Shown here piece after piece: positions 11,162-19,838 of a stretch of DNA of 64,000 nucleotides (position 1 is its first letter; each line of letters opens with the position of its first letter). A program made the translations under genes and the position numbers. The notes below the pieces were generated by a model. It made no database searches and was not told the DNA's origin. It saw only the letters and a list, made by a program, of their open reading frames with translations. This DNA comes from an uncultured Tolumonas sp. (GTDB taxonomy: Bacteria > Pseudomonadota > Gammaproteobacteria > Enterobacterales > Aeromonadaceae), in the NCBI RefSeq assembly GCF_963676665.1, contig NZ_OY781381.1, positions 186,001 to 250,000 on the forward strand, in the 5' to 3' direction.

Positions 11162-12046
11162 ATGTTAAGAGAATTCAAATTTACTAAACAACAAGATCTC
11201 ACCAGCAATACACAGTTAGCCACTAATGAATCAGGGCTAAGTTATCTACTCATTAAAAACCAATATGCGGAAGCTGCCATCTCCTTATTTGGTGCGCACG
11301 TATTGCACTATCAAGCAAAAGACAAACAACCATTACTATGGATGAGCCATACCAGCGCTCAAGATGGTTCTAAACCATTTCGGGGGGGGGTGCCTATCTG
11401 TTGGCCTTGGTTCGGCCCAGCACCAGCAGAATTAGGCTCAGGACTTCCTGCCCATGGTTTTGCTCGTGGTCTGACATGGCAATTGGAAGGTGTCAGCGAA
11501 ACAGACGATGGCACATTTGTGCATCTATCTCTGAACGACACAGCAGAAACACTCGCTATGTGGCCTCACCCATTCCGCCTGGAATTTGAAGTTCGTGTGG
11601 CTGCTACATTAACCATGTCGTTAACCACAGAAAATACCAGTGATAAAGATTTCCGTGTTTTCGAGGCGTTGCATACTTACTTCAACACCAAAGGAACTGA
11701 GTTTGTCACAGTAAAAGGTTTGGGAGACAGCTTCTACGATAAACTGACAAAATCAGATGGCGTTCAAGAAGGTGATTTTCATCTGACGGCAACAGTGGAT
11801 CGTGTTTATAGTAAACCGGCCAAAGTAGTAACATTCACAACTGGCTACGACACCATCAAATTAGATAATGGGGGTGAAAATTCTGCGGTAGTTTGGAACC
11901 CTTGGACTGCAGCAGAAAACATGGCTGACTTCGATAGCGATCGCTGGCAGACCATGGTTTGTGTCGAAACCTGCGTTACTGGGGAAGGGCAAACGATCCC
12001 AGCGGGTGAAGAACATACTCTCAGCACTGAGATCAGTTATCTGTAA
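11162..12046 (+). CDS. yeaD: Putative glucose-6-phosphate 1-epimerase YeaD
   Basis: YeaD belongs to the aldose 1-epimerase-like family that interconverts alpha and beta anomers of glucose-6-phosphate. From the ATG at 11162 it has 294 residues, equal to E. coli YeaD, with GGGGAG seven bases upstream. Family motifs are visible: FRGGVPICWPWFG at about 77-89, a GFAR segment with the catalytic-region His (AHGFAR) and VVWNPW near the C-terminus. The codons for FRGGV contain an uninterrupted run of nine G residues (11382-11390), unusual for a coding region. Convergent with nadA; both share a terminator. Confidence 0.93.
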   Translation: MLREFKFTKQQDLTSNTQLATNESGLSYLLIKNQYAEAAISLFGAHVLHYQAKDKQPLLWMSHTSAQDGSKPFRGGVPICWPWFGPAPAELGSGLPAHGFARGLTWQLEGVSETDDGTFVHLSLNDTAETLAMWPHPFRLEFEVRVAATLTMSLTTENTSDKDFRVFEALHTYFNTKGTEFVTVKGLGDSFYDKLTKSDGVQEGDFHLTATVDRVYSKPAKVVTFTTGYDTIKLDNGGENSAVVWNPWTAAENMADFDSDRWQTMVCVETCVTGEGQTIPAGEEHTLSTEISYL

Positions 12047-12070
12047 TAAGATACGTGATGTTCTAGAAAT

Positions 12071-12105
12071 AAAAAAAGCAGAATACTTTGGTATCCTGCT
12101 TTTTT
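12071..12105. terminator. Bidirectional terminator between yeaD and nadA
   Basis: An A-tract, a 9-bp stem (GCAGAATAC/GTATCCTGC) and a T-tract. On the minus transcript the single imperfect pair becomes a G-U wobble, so the structure is stronger as the nadA terminator than as the yeaD terminator. Confidence 0.8.
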
Positions 12106-12119
12106 ATTTCAATATGCCA

Positions 12120-13181
12120 TTAAATATTGCTGCTTATTTTTTGCTGCAAATTAGTGGCAAAATCCAACATACGATTCAATGGGATCAGTGCTTTCTGGCG
12201 AATAGACTCATCGACTTTGATTTCATGCGCATCAGCTTGCTCCGACAAAGCCGCATAAATCGCTTCTAAGCCATTCATAGCCATCCACGGACAATGCGCA
12301 CAGCTTCGGCAAGTTGCACCATCACCACCGGTTGGCGCTTCAATCATGACCTTATTAGGGCACGCTTGCTGCATTTTATAGAAAATGCCCCGGTCTGTTG
12401 CCACAATTAATTTTTGCTGAGGTAACTGCTGCGCCGCCTTAATCAATTGGGTAGTGGAACCGACTGCATCAGCCATTTCAATGACTGCCGCAGGTGATTC
12501 TGGGTGCACCAGGACAGCAGCATCAGGATGTTCCGCTTTCAAACGTGCCAAGGCTTTGGCTTTAAATTCATCATGGACGATACACGCCCCCTGCCAACGC
12601 AGCATTTCTGCACCCGTTTTTTTCTCTATATAAGCCCCGAGGTGACGATCCGGCGCCCAAAGAATTTTTTTACCTTCGGCATCCAGATGTTCAACAATTT
12701 CCAATGCAATACTGGAAGTAACAACCCAATCGGCGCGGGCTTTAACTGCCGCAGATGTATTAGCATAAACCACTACAGTATGCTCTGGGTGTGCATCACA
12801 AAATGCAGAAAACTCTTCAATAGGACAAGAAAGATCCAGTGAACATTCGGCCTGCAGTGTTGGCATCAGCACTTGCTTTTCTGGGCTTAGGATCTTTGCT
12901 GACTCGCCCATAAAACGCACACCCGCAACGATGAGCGTTTGTGCTGCATGCTGCTTACCAAACTTTGCCATTTCCAGCGAGTCGCCAATAAATCCGCCCG
13001 TTGCTTCAGCCAATGCCTGAATATCATGGTCGGTATAATAATGCGCAATCAACACAGCATTTCTGGTTTTCAGCAATTCAGCGATACGAGCAGTCAACTC
13101 CTGCTTACGCTCCGCAGATAACGGCGCTGGAATTTGCGGAAAAGGATAGTCAATTTCAACCACATTGACTGGGCTGTTCAT
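12120..13181 (-). CDS. nadA: Quinolinate synthase A
   Basis: NadA condenses iminoaspartate with dihydroxyacetone phosphate to quinolinate in de novo NAD synthesis, using a [4Fe-4S] cluster. The product is 353 residues (E. coli 347). The three cluster ligands are at the canonical positions Cys113, Cys200 and Cys297, the last within a CRSCAHC segment holding two extra Cys. The ATG at 13181 has TGGAG eight bases upstream. A minus-strand promoter lies just before it, downstream of the tRNA array, so it can be expressed apart from the tRNAs. The nadA-tRNA(Lys/Val)-cpoB order is conserved in E. coli. Confidence 0.97.
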   Translation of the reverse strand: MNSPVNVVEIDYPFPQIPAPLSAERKQELTARIAELLKTRNAVLIAHYYTDHDIQALAEATGGFIGDSLEMAKFGKQHAAQTLIVAGVRFMGESAKILSPEKQVLMPTLQAECSLDLSCPIEEFSAFCDAHPEHTVVVYANTSAAVKARADWVVTSSIALEIVEHLDAEGKKILWAPDRHLGAYIEKKTGAEMLRWQGACIVHDEFKAKALARLKAEHPDAAVLVHPESPAAVIEMADAVGSTTQLIKAAQQLPQQKLIVATDRGIFYKMQQACPNKVMIEAPTGGDGATCRSCAHCPWMAMNGLEAIYAALSEQADAHEIKVDESIRQKALIPLNRMLDFATNLQQKISSNI

Positions 13182-13214
13182 GTCTTACTCCAGTAATACG
13201 ATAAGGCTTCGCTG

Positions 13215-13242
13215 ATTATAACCGAGATGGCAGACTTGCTAA
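13215..13242 (-). promoter_or_regulatory. Candidate sigma-70 promoter of nadA
   Basis: On the minus strand TTAGCA, a 16-nt spacer and a consensus TATAAT (plus-strand 13215-13220) lie about 35 bases upstream of the nadA start. The -10 is perfect; the -35 matches 4 of 6. Confidence 0.6.
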
Positions 13243-13331
13243 ATGCAATTCAGTATGTGAAATGCTGAGATAAAAACAGAGCGATTAAAATGGGAAATAG
13301 AAAGATTAAAACAGGTAGGTTGGAACAAAGA

Positions 13332-13407
13332 TGGTGGGTCGTGCTGGATTCGAACCAGCGACCAATTGATTAAAAGTCAACTGCTCTACCGACTGAGCTA
13401 ACGACCC
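13332..13407 (-). tRNA. tRNA-Lys (TTT)
   Basis: A 76-base cloverleaf with encoded CCA. The 7-bp acceptor GGGTCGT/ACGACCC, D arm, anticodon loop CTTTTAA (anticodon TTT) and TTCGAAT T-loop all pair well. It is the last gene of the minus-strand array. Confidence 0.97.
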
Positions 13408-13428
13408 ATCTTTGTCACTTTTTAAAAC

Positions 13429-13504
13429 TGGTGGTCGCTACTGGGATCGAACCAGTGACCCCCTCCTTGTAAGGGAGGTGCTCTCCCAGCTGAGCTAAGC
13501 GACC
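13429..13504 (-). tRNA. tRNA-Val (TAC)
   Basis: A 76-base cloverleaf with encoded CCA, acceptor GGTCGCT/AGCGACC and anticodon loop CTTACAA (anticodon TAC). It is identical to the other three Val copies in this array. Confidence 0.97.
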
Positions 13505-13514
13505 TGGGATTTAT

Positions 13515-13590
13515 TGGTGGGTTGTGAAGGGATCGAACCTTCGACCTACGGATTAAGAGTCCGCTGCTCTACCGACTGAGCTAACAACCC
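13515..13590 (-). tRNA. tRNA-Lys (CTT)
   Basis: A 76-base cloverleaf with encoded CCA. The acceptor is GGGTTGT/ACAACCC and the anticodon stem GCGGA/TCCGT encloses CTCTTAA, giving anticodon CTT (reads AAG). It differs from the TTT copies in acceptor, anticodon stem and T stem, so it is a separate isoacceptor and not a point mutant. E. coli has only TTT Lys tRNAs. Confidence 0.93.
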
Positions 13591-13609
13591 ACACTTGCAA
13601 CACAAAGTT

Positions 13610-13685
13610 TGGTGGTCGCTACTGGGATCGAACCAGTGACCCCCTCCTTGTAAGGGAGGTGCTCTCCCAGCTGAGCTAAGCGACC
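13610..13685 (-). tRNA. tRNA-Val (TAC)
   Basis: A 76-base Val tRNA with anticodon TAC and encoded CCA, identical in sequence to the copy at 13429. Confidence 0.97.
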
Positions 13686-13728
13686 TGGGAACTTCAACAT
13701 AATCATTCGGATTGATTATGTGTAAAAC

Positions 13729-13804
13729 TGGTGGTCGCTACTGGGATCGAACCAGTGACCCCCTCCTTGTAAGGGAGGTGCTCTCCCAGCTGAGCTAAGC
13801 GACC
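13729..13804 (-). tRNA. tRNA-Val (TAC)
   Basis: A 76-base Val tRNA with anticodon TAC and encoded CCA. The 43-base spacer to the next downstream Val gene (13686-13728) is the longest within the array. Confidence 0.97.
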
Positions 13805-13814
13805 TGGGAATTCG

Positions 13815-13890
13815 TGGTGGGTCGTGCTGGATTCGAACCAGCGACCAATTGATTAAAAGTCAACTGCTCTACCGACTGAGCTAACGACCC
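13815..13890 (-). tRNA. tRNA-Lys (TTT)
   Basis: A 76-base Lys tRNA with anticodon TTT and encoded CCA, identical to the copies at 13332 and 13997. It is separated from the adjacent Val gene by a 10-base spacer, TGGGAATTCG on the plus strand. Confidence 0.97.
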
Positions 13891-13910
13891 ATCTGTATCA
13901 TTTTTAAAAC

Positions 13911-13986
13911 TGGTGGTCGCTACTGGGATCGAACCAGTGACCCCCTCCTTGTAAGGGAGGTGCTCTCCCAGCTGAGCTAAGCGACC
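13911..13986 (-). tRNA. tRNA-Val (TAC)
   Basis: A 76-base Val tRNA with anticodon TAC and encoded CCA. With the Lys gene at 13997 it forms a Val-Lys unit that is repeated at 13729-13890 with an identical 10-base spacer. Confidence 0.97.
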
Positions 13987-13996
13987 TGGGAATTCG

Positions 13997-14072
13997 TGGT
14001 GGGTCGTGCTGGATTCGAACCAGCGACCAATTGATTAAAAGTCAACTGCTCTACCGACTGAGCTAACGACCC
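13997..14072 (-). tRNA. tRNA-Lys (TTT), first gene of the array
   Basis: A 76-base Lys tRNA with anticodon TTT and encoded CCA. It is nearest to the array promoter at 14115-14142, so it is the first gene transcribed. Confidence 0.97.
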
Positions 14073-14114
14073 ACTCTTTGCTGGCTTTGCATTCTGCCCT
14101 GCCAACGGCGGCCT

Positions 14115-14142
14115 ATAATACGGATTTACGTTTCCGAATCAA
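14115..14142 (-). promoter_or_regulatory. Promoter of the Lys/Val tRNA array
   Basis: On the minus strand TTGATT, a 16-nt spacer and TATTAT are followed by a GC-rich discriminator (AGGCCGCCG), the layout of stringently controlled stable-RNA promoters. It lies 42 bases before the first tRNA. Confidence 0.75.
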
Positions 14143-14219
14143 CAGAAAAATAATGATTTATTTCTGTTTGCTCATCGTTCGACCAATTTTCCGTATTTTA
14201 GGCCCTTTTTAACTAATTA

Positions 14220-15041
14220 TTAACCACCCATGGCCTTCTGAGCTAATTGCGCAGCTGAAGTATTTGGGTATTGCTTAATAACCAATTGGAAAAATTTATT
14301 CGCCTTATCGGTGTCACCATCAGCTTTTGCGATGACTCCCAGCTTATAAATTGCTTCCGGACGCTTAGGTGAATCTTTATATTTTTGCGCTACGGTCAGG
14401 AAATGCGCTTTCGCTTTTTCACGATCGCCCTGATTAAGTTGTAATTGACCTAACCAGTAATGCGCACCTGGTTGTAACGCCGAGTTTGGATAGCTCGCAA
14501 TAAACGTATCAAAAGCTGGTATCGCTTTTGCGTAGTTCTTATCTTTGATAACCAAACTAACCGCAGCATCATAATCTTTGCTTTCCGAACCACTCACTGC
14601 GGCAGCAGGTGCAGTAGCCGGTTTCGCTTGAGCAGGCGTGTCACTGGCCGTAGGTGTTGTAGCAGGAGCTGTCTGCGATGCTGGAGCTGCAGGTGGTGCA
14701 CCTGTTGCCGCAACTGAAGCACCGGGAGCCGGTGGTGTTGGTGCCGCTGCAGGTGCAGATTGTTGCAGTTTATCTAGCTCTTGATAGAGCGTTTTTTGCC
14801 TATCAGTAACTTGTTGCAACTTGTAGTTTGACTCATCCAATGCGCCACGTAATGAGCGAACATCGTTCGTCAACGCATCAATCTGCTGTTGCATTTCGAC
14901 TTGAGACAAACCACGTGCATTGACCATGCGTTCTAATTTAAGAACGCGATCTTCCATATCGTCAGCATGAACCAACGGCACAGAAAAAACAGCGGCCATC
15001 AATGTGGCCGCTTTTACATAATGGAGGTAACCCATCAACAT
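14220..15041 (-). CDS. cpoB: Cell division coordinator CpoB (YbgF)
   Basis: CpoB is a periplasmic TolA-binding protein that couples PBP1B activity with Tol-Pal-driven outer-membrane constriction. The 273 residues show a signal peptide (about 1-26, ending in VHA), a short coiled coil (about 27-95) that trimerises in homologues, a Pro/Ala/Thr-rich linker of about 55 residues and three C-terminal TPR-like repeats (about 155-273, with PNSALQPGAHYWLGQLQL and PEAIYKLGVIAK segments). The ATG at 15041 is used; another ATG two codons later is possible. It is the last gene of the tol operon, six bases after the pal stop. Confidence 0.95.
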   Translation of the reverse strand: MLMGYLHYVKAATLMAAVFSVPLVHADDMEDRVLKLERMVNARGLSQVEMQQQIDALTNDVRSLRGALDESNYKLQQVTDRQKTLYQELDKLQQSAPAAAPTPPAPGASVAATGAPPAAPASQTAPATTPTASDTPAQAKPATAPAAAVSGSESKDYDAAVSLVIKDKNYAKAIPAFDTFIASYPNSALQPGAHYWLGQLQLNQGDREKAKAHFLTVAQKYKDSPKRPEAIYKLGVIAKADGDTDKANKFFQLVIKQYPNTSAAQLAQKAMGG

Positions 15042-15047
15042 TCAACC

Positions 15048-15563
15048 TTAGTAAACCAGTACCGCACGACGGTTATGGCTGAGAGCTTCTTCAGTGTGAG
15101 CTGGGTCAGCCGGTTTTTCTTCACCGTAACTGACAACAGACAACTGAGATACATCTACACCCAGGTTTTGCATATATTTGGCAACCGCTTTAGCACGACG
15201 TTCGCCCAGTGCGATGTTGTACTCAGGTGTGCCTTTTTCGTCAGTATGACCTTCGATTAACACTTTAACGCTGTTGTGACCCTTCAGGAAATCAGCATGA
15301 GTCTGTAGCAACTGGGCGTACTGGCCTTCGATTGCATCTGAATCGAAATTAAAGTAAATAACGTTGTCTTGTTTCAGTGATTCAAACTGCTGTTTAGCTT
15401 GTTCATCTGCTGACAGACCTGAATCCAGACCGGAAGTTTCTACACCCTGACCCGCCATACCGTCGGTTGCGCCAGAAGTAGAGCCTTTTTTATGGCTACA
15501 TGCAGCCAGAGTAACCAGTGGAATCGCAATCAGCAGCGTTTTCAGCAGTGGGTTAATTTTCAT
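15048..15563 (-). CDS. pal: Peptidoglycan-associated lipoprotein Pal
   Basis: Pal is an outer-membrane lipoprotein that binds peptidoglycan and interacts with TolB and TolA. The signal peptide ends in a lipobox LAAC (lipidated Cys22 from the start used here). The OmpA-like domain follows, with YFNFDSD and the peptidoglycan-binding stretch EGHTDEKGTPEYN then LGERRA. Length is 171 residues (E. coli 173). The ATG at 15563 is preferred over the one at 15572 because AAGGA is 10 bases upstream, whereas it nearly touches the earlier ATG; the extra three residues would not affect function. It follows tolB by 30 bases. Confidence 0.96.
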   Translation of the reverse strand: MKINPLLKTLLIAIPLVTLAACSHKKGSTSGATDGMAGQGVETSGLDSGLSADEQAKQQFESLKQDNVIYFNFDSDAIEGQYAQLLQTHADFLKGHNSVKVLIEGHTDEKGTPEYNIALGERRAKAVAKYMQNLGVDVSQLSVVSYGEEKPADPAHTEEALSHNRRAVLVY

Positions 15564-15593
15564 TTTCTTCATATCCTTGGTACATTGCTCGGA

Positions 15594-16889
15594 TTAGTTC
15601 AAAAACGGTGACCAGGCCGGAGAGCGAACTTCTCCCTTAGCGGAAGGTAAGTTAGCTTTGAAACGCCCGTCTGCCGATACCAGTGCCAGCCCCTGGCGAC
15701 CTTGATATACAGTGCTGTAGATGATCATGCTACCGTTCGGCGCAACACTTGGTGATTCGTCGAGTGATGAGCTGGTTAGTACATACACACCACCGCCCTG
15801 CAGATCCTGACGGGCAATACGGTATGAACCCTGAATACGACTCACCATAACTAACGCTTTGCCATCCGGCGTAGCGCTGGCGCCAAGATTCGAATCACCT
15901 TCCCATGTTACACGGCTGGCGCTATGTGATGCTACATCTACTTTATAAATTTGCGGTCTGCCGCCACGCTCTGATGTGAAGAAAACAGAACGGCCGTCCG
16001 CACTCCATGATGGCTCAGTATCAATTGCCGGATCAGAAGTTAAACGATTTAAACGGCGTGATCCAATGTCAACAGTATAAATGTCTGGCTGACCATCTTT
16101 GGATAATACGACTGCCATAGAGCGGCCATCTGGCGACCATTCTGGTGCACCATTGATACCCGGTAAGGCAATTAACATACTACGAGCTTGAGAATAGAGG
16201 TCTTGAATAAAGATTGCCGGAGTCCGTTTTTCAAAACTCACGTAAGCGATCTTACGACCATCAGGTGACCAAGATGGTGACATGATTGGTTCACGGGAAC
16301 GTAACAGCATACGTTCATTGTAACCATCATAATCAGCCAGCATCAGGCGATATGGCATTGGCTGACTACGATCAACGGTGACATAAAGAATACTGGTCAG
16401 GAATGCGCCTCGTTCACCCGTCAATTTCTCATAGACGATATCAGAGATGCGATGCGCATATTTACGCAGCTGTTTAGCAGTTACGGTCGCAACACGACTA
16501 TCTAACACGGCTCCTGCGCCAGCCTTACCTTTAGCAACATCAACTAGTTCAAAGGTAACGCGATATTGACCTGCCCCCGCAGATTCAACGTGGCCTACAA
16601 CAACCGCTTCTGTGCCCAATGCCGACCAAGTCGGGAAATTGATTTGTCCACTTTGCGCTGGTTGTTCTGGCATTGAATTACGGCTCAACGGGCTGAACTT
16701 GCCGCTGCGCATTAAGTCAGAGCTAATTACATTCGCTAAATCCTCTGGTAATGAACCATCGGATTTAAAGGGAACAATTGCGACAGGACGGCCACTGTCC
16801 ATACCGCCGGTTACCAGAATATCCAGCTCTGCCATAGCGAACTGACTAAACCACAACCATCCTACCAATGCCATCAAGAGTTTTTTCAT
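15594..16889 (-). CDS. tolB: Tol-Pal system translocation protein TolB
   Basis: TolB is the periplasmic propeller protein that links Pal to TolA. The 431-residue product (E. coli 430) has a Sec signal peptide with likely cleavage after AMA at residue 19, an N-terminal alpha/beta domain (about 20-165) and a six-bladed beta-propeller shown by repeated WSPDG-type motifs ([48 protein letters not shown]). It lies between tolA and pal, 41 bases after the tolA stop. Confidence 0.97.
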   Translation of the reverse strand: MKKLLMALVGWLWFSQFAMAELDILVTGGMDSGRPVAIVPFKSDGSLPEDLANVISSDLMRSGKFSPLSRNSMPEQPAQSGQINFPTWSALGTEAVVVGHVESAGAGQYRVTFELVDVAKGKAGAGAVLDSRVATVTAKQLRKYAHRISDIVYEKLTGERGAFLTSILYVTVDRSQPMPYRLMLADYDGYNERMLLRSREPIMSPSWSPDGRKIAYVSFEKRTPAIFIQDLYSQARSMLIALPGINGAPEWSPDGRSMAVVLSKDGQPDIYTVDIGSRRLNRLTSDPAIDTEPSWSADGRSVFFTSERGGRPQIYKVDVASHSASRVTWEGDSNLGASATPDGKALVMVSRIQGSYRIARQDLQGGGVYVLTSSSLDESPSVAPNGSMIIYSTVYQGRQGLALVSADGRFKANLPSAKGEVRSPAWSPFLN

Positions 16890-16930
16890 CTTTATTCATT
16901 TCCCGGTTGTTACAAAATTAAACAAATTTA

Positions 16931-18004
16931 TCACATTGAAGGTTGCAGAGTTGCATTTATGGTTCTCTCATTCTCAGATGGTGGTTTAGGGAATGATCCA
17001 ATCATATTTACAGCTGCGACCCCTGCTCTACAAACTGCAGGATCTCCACTCACACAATTAACGCCTAAAACAAGGCCATCTGGTGAAAGTCTGATCTTAA
17101 CAATAGCTTCCTTACCTTTCATATTTTGGTCAACTAACATGCGCTGACCAATCATATTACTCAAAAGAGATCCGTAAGCACTACCATCACCTCCTGCGCC
17201 ACCCGGCCCTGCAGAGGTCGATGGTTTGGTACTATTGCCTGATGGCCCAGCAGCAGCGCCACCTACGTCTTCGCTTAACAGTTCATCTTCCAGCTTACTG
17301 GCATCAGCCGCATCGCGTTTCGCCTTTTCTTTTGCATCTTTGGCTGCTTTGGCCTTATCTGCTTTTTCCTTGGCTTCTTTCGCTGCTTTTTCTTTTGCCT
17401 CTTTTACCGCTTTCTCTTTTGCTTCTTTGGCCGCTTGTTCCTTAGCTTCCTGTTCAGCTTTTTTCTTCTCTTCGAGCTTTTTGTCTTCCTCTAACTTTTT
17501 CTTTTCTTCGAGTTTTTTCTGCTCTTCTGCTTTTTGTTCAGCCGCTTTCTGATCAGCCAGTTTTTTCTCTTCGTCCTGCTTTTTCTTCAGCTCTTCTTTT
17601 TTCTTTTTCTCTAAAGAAATTTTCTTCTCAGCTTCGACTTTTTGTTTTTCAATTTCCAGTTTACGTTCTTTCTCTTTCGCTTCTTTCTGTTGCTGTTTTT
17701 CTTTCTTCAAACGGATCGCGTTTTCAACTTTTTCCTGACGCGCAGCTTCTGCAACTGCTTCTTGTGCCGCTGCTTCTTCTTTCGCCTGTTCCGCTTTTTT
17801 GGCCTTTTGTTGTTTCGCAAATTGTTTATGTTGATCAAACTTCAATTGATCAATGACAACTGCATTCACAATACCGCCACCGCCACCGCCGCCACCAGCA
17901 GGTCGCTTTGGTTTATCCAGATTCCATTTCAGAATGAACATCAGGATCAGCAGTGCGTGCAGTATGATAGAGATAACTACCGGACCGCTCATGCCTCGTT
18001 TCAC
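16931..18004 (-). CDS. tolA: Tol-Pal system protein TolA
   Basis: TolA spans the periplasm and transmits proton-motive energy from TolQR to the outer membrane. The 357 residues have a single N-terminal TM helix (about 8-26), an eight-glycine hinge (37-44), a long Lys/Glu/Ala-rich helical domain (about 55-235) with KEAKEKAAKEAKEKA-type repeats, and a C-terminal TonB-like domain (about 265-357) with two Cys (VNCVSGDPAVC). The start is GTG at 18004 with GGAG 10 bases upstream; it keeps the basic Lys-Arg before the TM helix. The alternative ATG at 17992 would lose it. The product is shorter than E. coli TolA (421), mostly in the helical domain. Confidence 0.95.
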   Translation of the reverse strand: MKRGMSGPVVISIILHALLILMFILKWNLDKPKRPAGGGGGGGGIVNAVVIDQLKFDQHKQFAKQQKAKKAEQAKEEAAAQEAVAEAARQEKVENAIRLKKEKQQQKEAKEKERKLEIEKQKVEAEKKISLEKKKKEELKKKQDEEKKLADQKAAEQKAEEQKKLEEKKKLEEDKKLEEKKKAEQEAKEQAAKEAKEKAVKEAKEKAAKEAKEKADKAKAAKDAKEKAKRDAADASKLEDELLSEDVGGAAAGPSGNSTKPSTSAGPGGAGGDGSAYGSLLSNMIGQRMLVDQNMKGKEAIVKIRLSPDGLVLGVNCVSGDPAVCRAGVAAVNMIGSFPKPPSENERTINATLQPSM

Positions 18005-18020
18005 GACGCCACTACTCCGC

Positions 18021-18458
18021 TTATTTTTTCTTATCTACTGAGTCAGTCATTAACCCAACATTTTCCACACCCGCCTCTTTCAATGCAGCCATGAGCTGAA
18101 CAACAGCGTCATATTGCACTTCTTTGGCGCCAGCAACGACCACCGGGCTGTTAGGATGGGTTTTATGATAATCAGACACGACACCCGCTAGTTGGATCAA
18201 ATCGGCCATATCCTTTTCCTCTTCAGTACCTAAGGTAAGAGAATAATGGCTGTCTTTATCCACCTGCGCGATAACAGGAGGATCGCTGTCATCCGATAGG
18301 GGTTGAGAGTCGGTCTGCGGTAGATCAACCTTAACGCTCTGCATGACTACCGGTGCGGTAGCCATAAAAATAATCAGCAACACCAGCATAACGTCGATAT
18401 AGGGTACGACGTTAATTTCGGCGACAGCGCGTCTTTTGCTACGTTTGTTGACGTGCAT
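18021..18458 (-). CDS. tolR: Tol-Pal system protein TolR
   Basis: TolR is an ExbD-family inner-membrane protein that with TolQ forms the proton channel powering TolA. The 145 residues have a basic N-terminus, one TM helix (about 18-38) containing the proton-carrying Asp22 in PYIDVMLVLL, and a periplasmic domain. It begins two bases after the tolQ stop codon and ends 16 bases before tolA, which supports tight translational coupling. Confidence 0.96.
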   Translation of the reverse strand: MHVNKRSKRRAVAEINVVPYIDVMLVLLIIFMATAPVVMQSVKVDLPQTDSQPLSDDSDPPVIAQVDKDSHYSLTLGTEEEKDMADLIQLAGVVSDYHKTHPNSPVVVAGAKEVQYDAVVQLMAALKEAGVENVGLMTDSVDKKK

Positions 18459-18460
18459 TA

Positions 18461-19132
18461 TTACTCACCCTTGCTGCCGAGCTGGCGGTTCAGAATAGTA
18501 GAAAACTCATCCATAAAGTTGAAGTAAGCACTATCCAGACGTTCCAGTTTGGTACTAAAACGGTTGTAAGCCACTACCGCAGGAATAGCAGCAAACAGAC
18601 CCATCGCGGTTGCAATCAAGGCTTCTGCAATAGGTGGTGCGACCATTGCTAATGATGCATTTTTTACTGCAGATAATGCGATGAAAGCATGCATGATCCC
18701 CCATACCGTACCGAACAGACCGATATATGGGCTAATTGAACCAATGGTGGCTAATACAGGCAAATGGGTTTCGAGCTCATCAATTTCACGCGACACAGAT
18801 ACACGCATAGCACGGTAAGTACCATCCATGATCATTTCCTGGTTTTTCAGACCACTGTTGTGTAAGCGAGCAAACTCTTTGAAGCCGGAAAAGAACACCT
18901 GTTCCAACCCACTCAGTTCATCACGACGATTTGCACATTCCTGATACAAACGATTCAGATCGATACCGGACCAAAAGCGTTCTTCAAACTGTTCAGAGAC
19001 AAAGCGTGCTGTTTTCAAAATTTTGGTACGTTGCACAATGATTGCCCAAGAAGCAATCGACATAGATAACAGGATCAACATTACAATCTGCACCAGCGGG
19101 CTGGCTTGCAGGATAAGGTTGGTAAATGACAT
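18461..19132 (-). CDS. tolQ: Tol-Pal system proton channel protein TolQ
   Basis: TolQ (ExbB/MotA family) forms the pentameric part of the TolQR motor. From the ATG at 19132 it has 223 residues with three TM helices (about 10-30, 125-150, 160-190) and the conserved [20 protein letters not shown] stretch. A TTG at 19153 would add seven residues and run into ybgC; the ATG lies one base after the ybgC stop codon and fits the family N-terminus, so it is preferred. Order ybgC-tolQ-tolR-tolA-tolB-pal-cpoB is the classical operon. Confidence 0.95.
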   Translation of the reverse strand: MSFTNLILQASPLVQIVMLILLSMSIASWAIIVQRTKILKTARFVSEQFEERFWSGIDLNRLYQECANRRDELSGLEQVFFSGFKEFARLHNSGLKNQEMIMDGTYRAMRVSVSREIDELETHLPVLATIGSISPYIGLFGTVWGIMHAFIALSAVKNASLAMVAPPIAEALIATAMGLFAAIPAVVAYNRFSTKLERLDSAYFNFMDEFSTILNRQLGSKGE

Positions 19133-19133
19133 T

Positions 19134-19568
19134 TCAGCTGGTTGCACGAGCAATCACTCCACTAACATCTTCAGGAATAGCAATAGGTTTCATAACAGAA
19201 ACTCTGACACAGGCGATCGTCACCTCTGCAGAGACAATAATCCGATCATGCTCATCCACAATTTCTTGGGTGAACACCATCGAAGCCCGTTTTAACTGTG
19301 TCACACGGCAAGAGACCGTCAACAATTGGTTAAAGCGCGCCGCATTGCGGAATTCAATATCGATATGACGCACAACAAAAGCCACATCCAGTTGCAACAG
19401 GTGATCTTGTTCGACACCTAATTGCCGCAACCATTCTGTGCGTGCGCGTTCCAGAAATTTCAGATAATTCGCGTTATATACAATGCCGCCAGCATCGGTG
19501 TCTTCATAATAGACCCGTACTGGCCAGCTAAACTCTGAGTTGACCATCGAGCTCAATCCCGCAGTCAT
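19134..19568 (-). CDS. ybgC: Acyl-CoA thioesterase YbgC
   Basis: YbgC is a hotdog-fold thioesterase acting on short- and medium-chain acyl-CoA and is the first gene of the tol-pal operon. The 144 residues contain the 4-hydroxybenzoyl-CoA-thioesterase signature [17 protein letters not shown] with the catalytic Asp. The ATG at 19568 is used; an ATG seven codons later (19547) would give 137 residues, nearer to E. coli (134), so the start is uncertain. Its stop is one base before the tolQ ATG. Confidence 0.93.
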   Translation of the reverse strand: MTAGLSSMVNSEFSWPVRVYYEDTDAGGIVYNANYLKFLERARTEWLRQLGVEQDHLLQLDVAFVVRHIDIEFRNAARFNQLLTVSCRVTQLKRASMVFTQEIVDEHDRIIVSAEVTIACVRVSVMKPIAIPEDVSGVIARATS

Positions 19569-19671
19569 AAGACGCGCATAATATACCGCAGCAAGATTCC
19601 GGAAAGAAGGTGATCTTGCTCACTTTATTTTTTAGTTGAAGGTTAAATTGCTGTTTTACCCGTTAACAAAT

Positions 19672-19700
19672 AAAAAAGCCGCCTCATGAGAGACGGCCTT
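19672..19700 (-). terminator. Intrinsic terminator of the cydABX operon
   Basis: On the minus strand an 8-bp stem GCCGTCTC/GAGGCGGC (one G-U) with a TCAT loop is followed by TTTTTT. It lies 15 bases after the cydX stop. Confidence 0.85.
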
Positions 19701-19714
19701 TGACAATCTGGTGA

Positions 19715-19828
19715 TTATTTGTCGTTAATTCGACGATCCAGATTTTCAGTGTGTTCCAACCACAGCGCATTGATGATGCCGAAAGCACAAGCCAACAGCA
19801 CGCCCAGAACCCATGTGAAATACCACAT
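19715..19828 (-). CDS. cydX: Cytochrome bd-I accessory subunit CydX (YbgT)
   Basis: This 37-residue single-TM protein is needed for stability and activity of the cytochrome bd oxidase. It begins MWYFTWVLG, the family signature, continues with a hydrophobic helix (about 4-24, containing ACAFGIINALW) and ends in a charged tail (EHTENLDRR). The ATG at 19828 has a strong AGGAGAG Shine-Dalgarno. It lies 10 bases after cydB and just before a terminator, so it is the last gene of cydABX. It is easily missed by length cut-offs. Confidence 0.95.
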   Translation of the reverse strand: MWYFTWVLGVLLACAFGIINALWLEHTENLDRRINDK

Positions 19829-19838
19829 AAAAACTCTC

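Noticed and set aside
17870-17900. GC-rich CCACCGCCACCGCC repeat in tolA as a possible mobile or slippage element
   Set aside because: It encodes the eight-glycine hinge that is a normal feature of TolA proteins; third positions are mixed, so it is not a simple microsatellite.
17642-18094. Phe/Leu-rich open frames on the plus strand opposite tolA
   Set aside because: They are the complement of the Lys/Glu/Ala repeats of TolA, which read as Phe, Leu, Ser and Cys on the other strand. Apparent membrane helices are artefacts.
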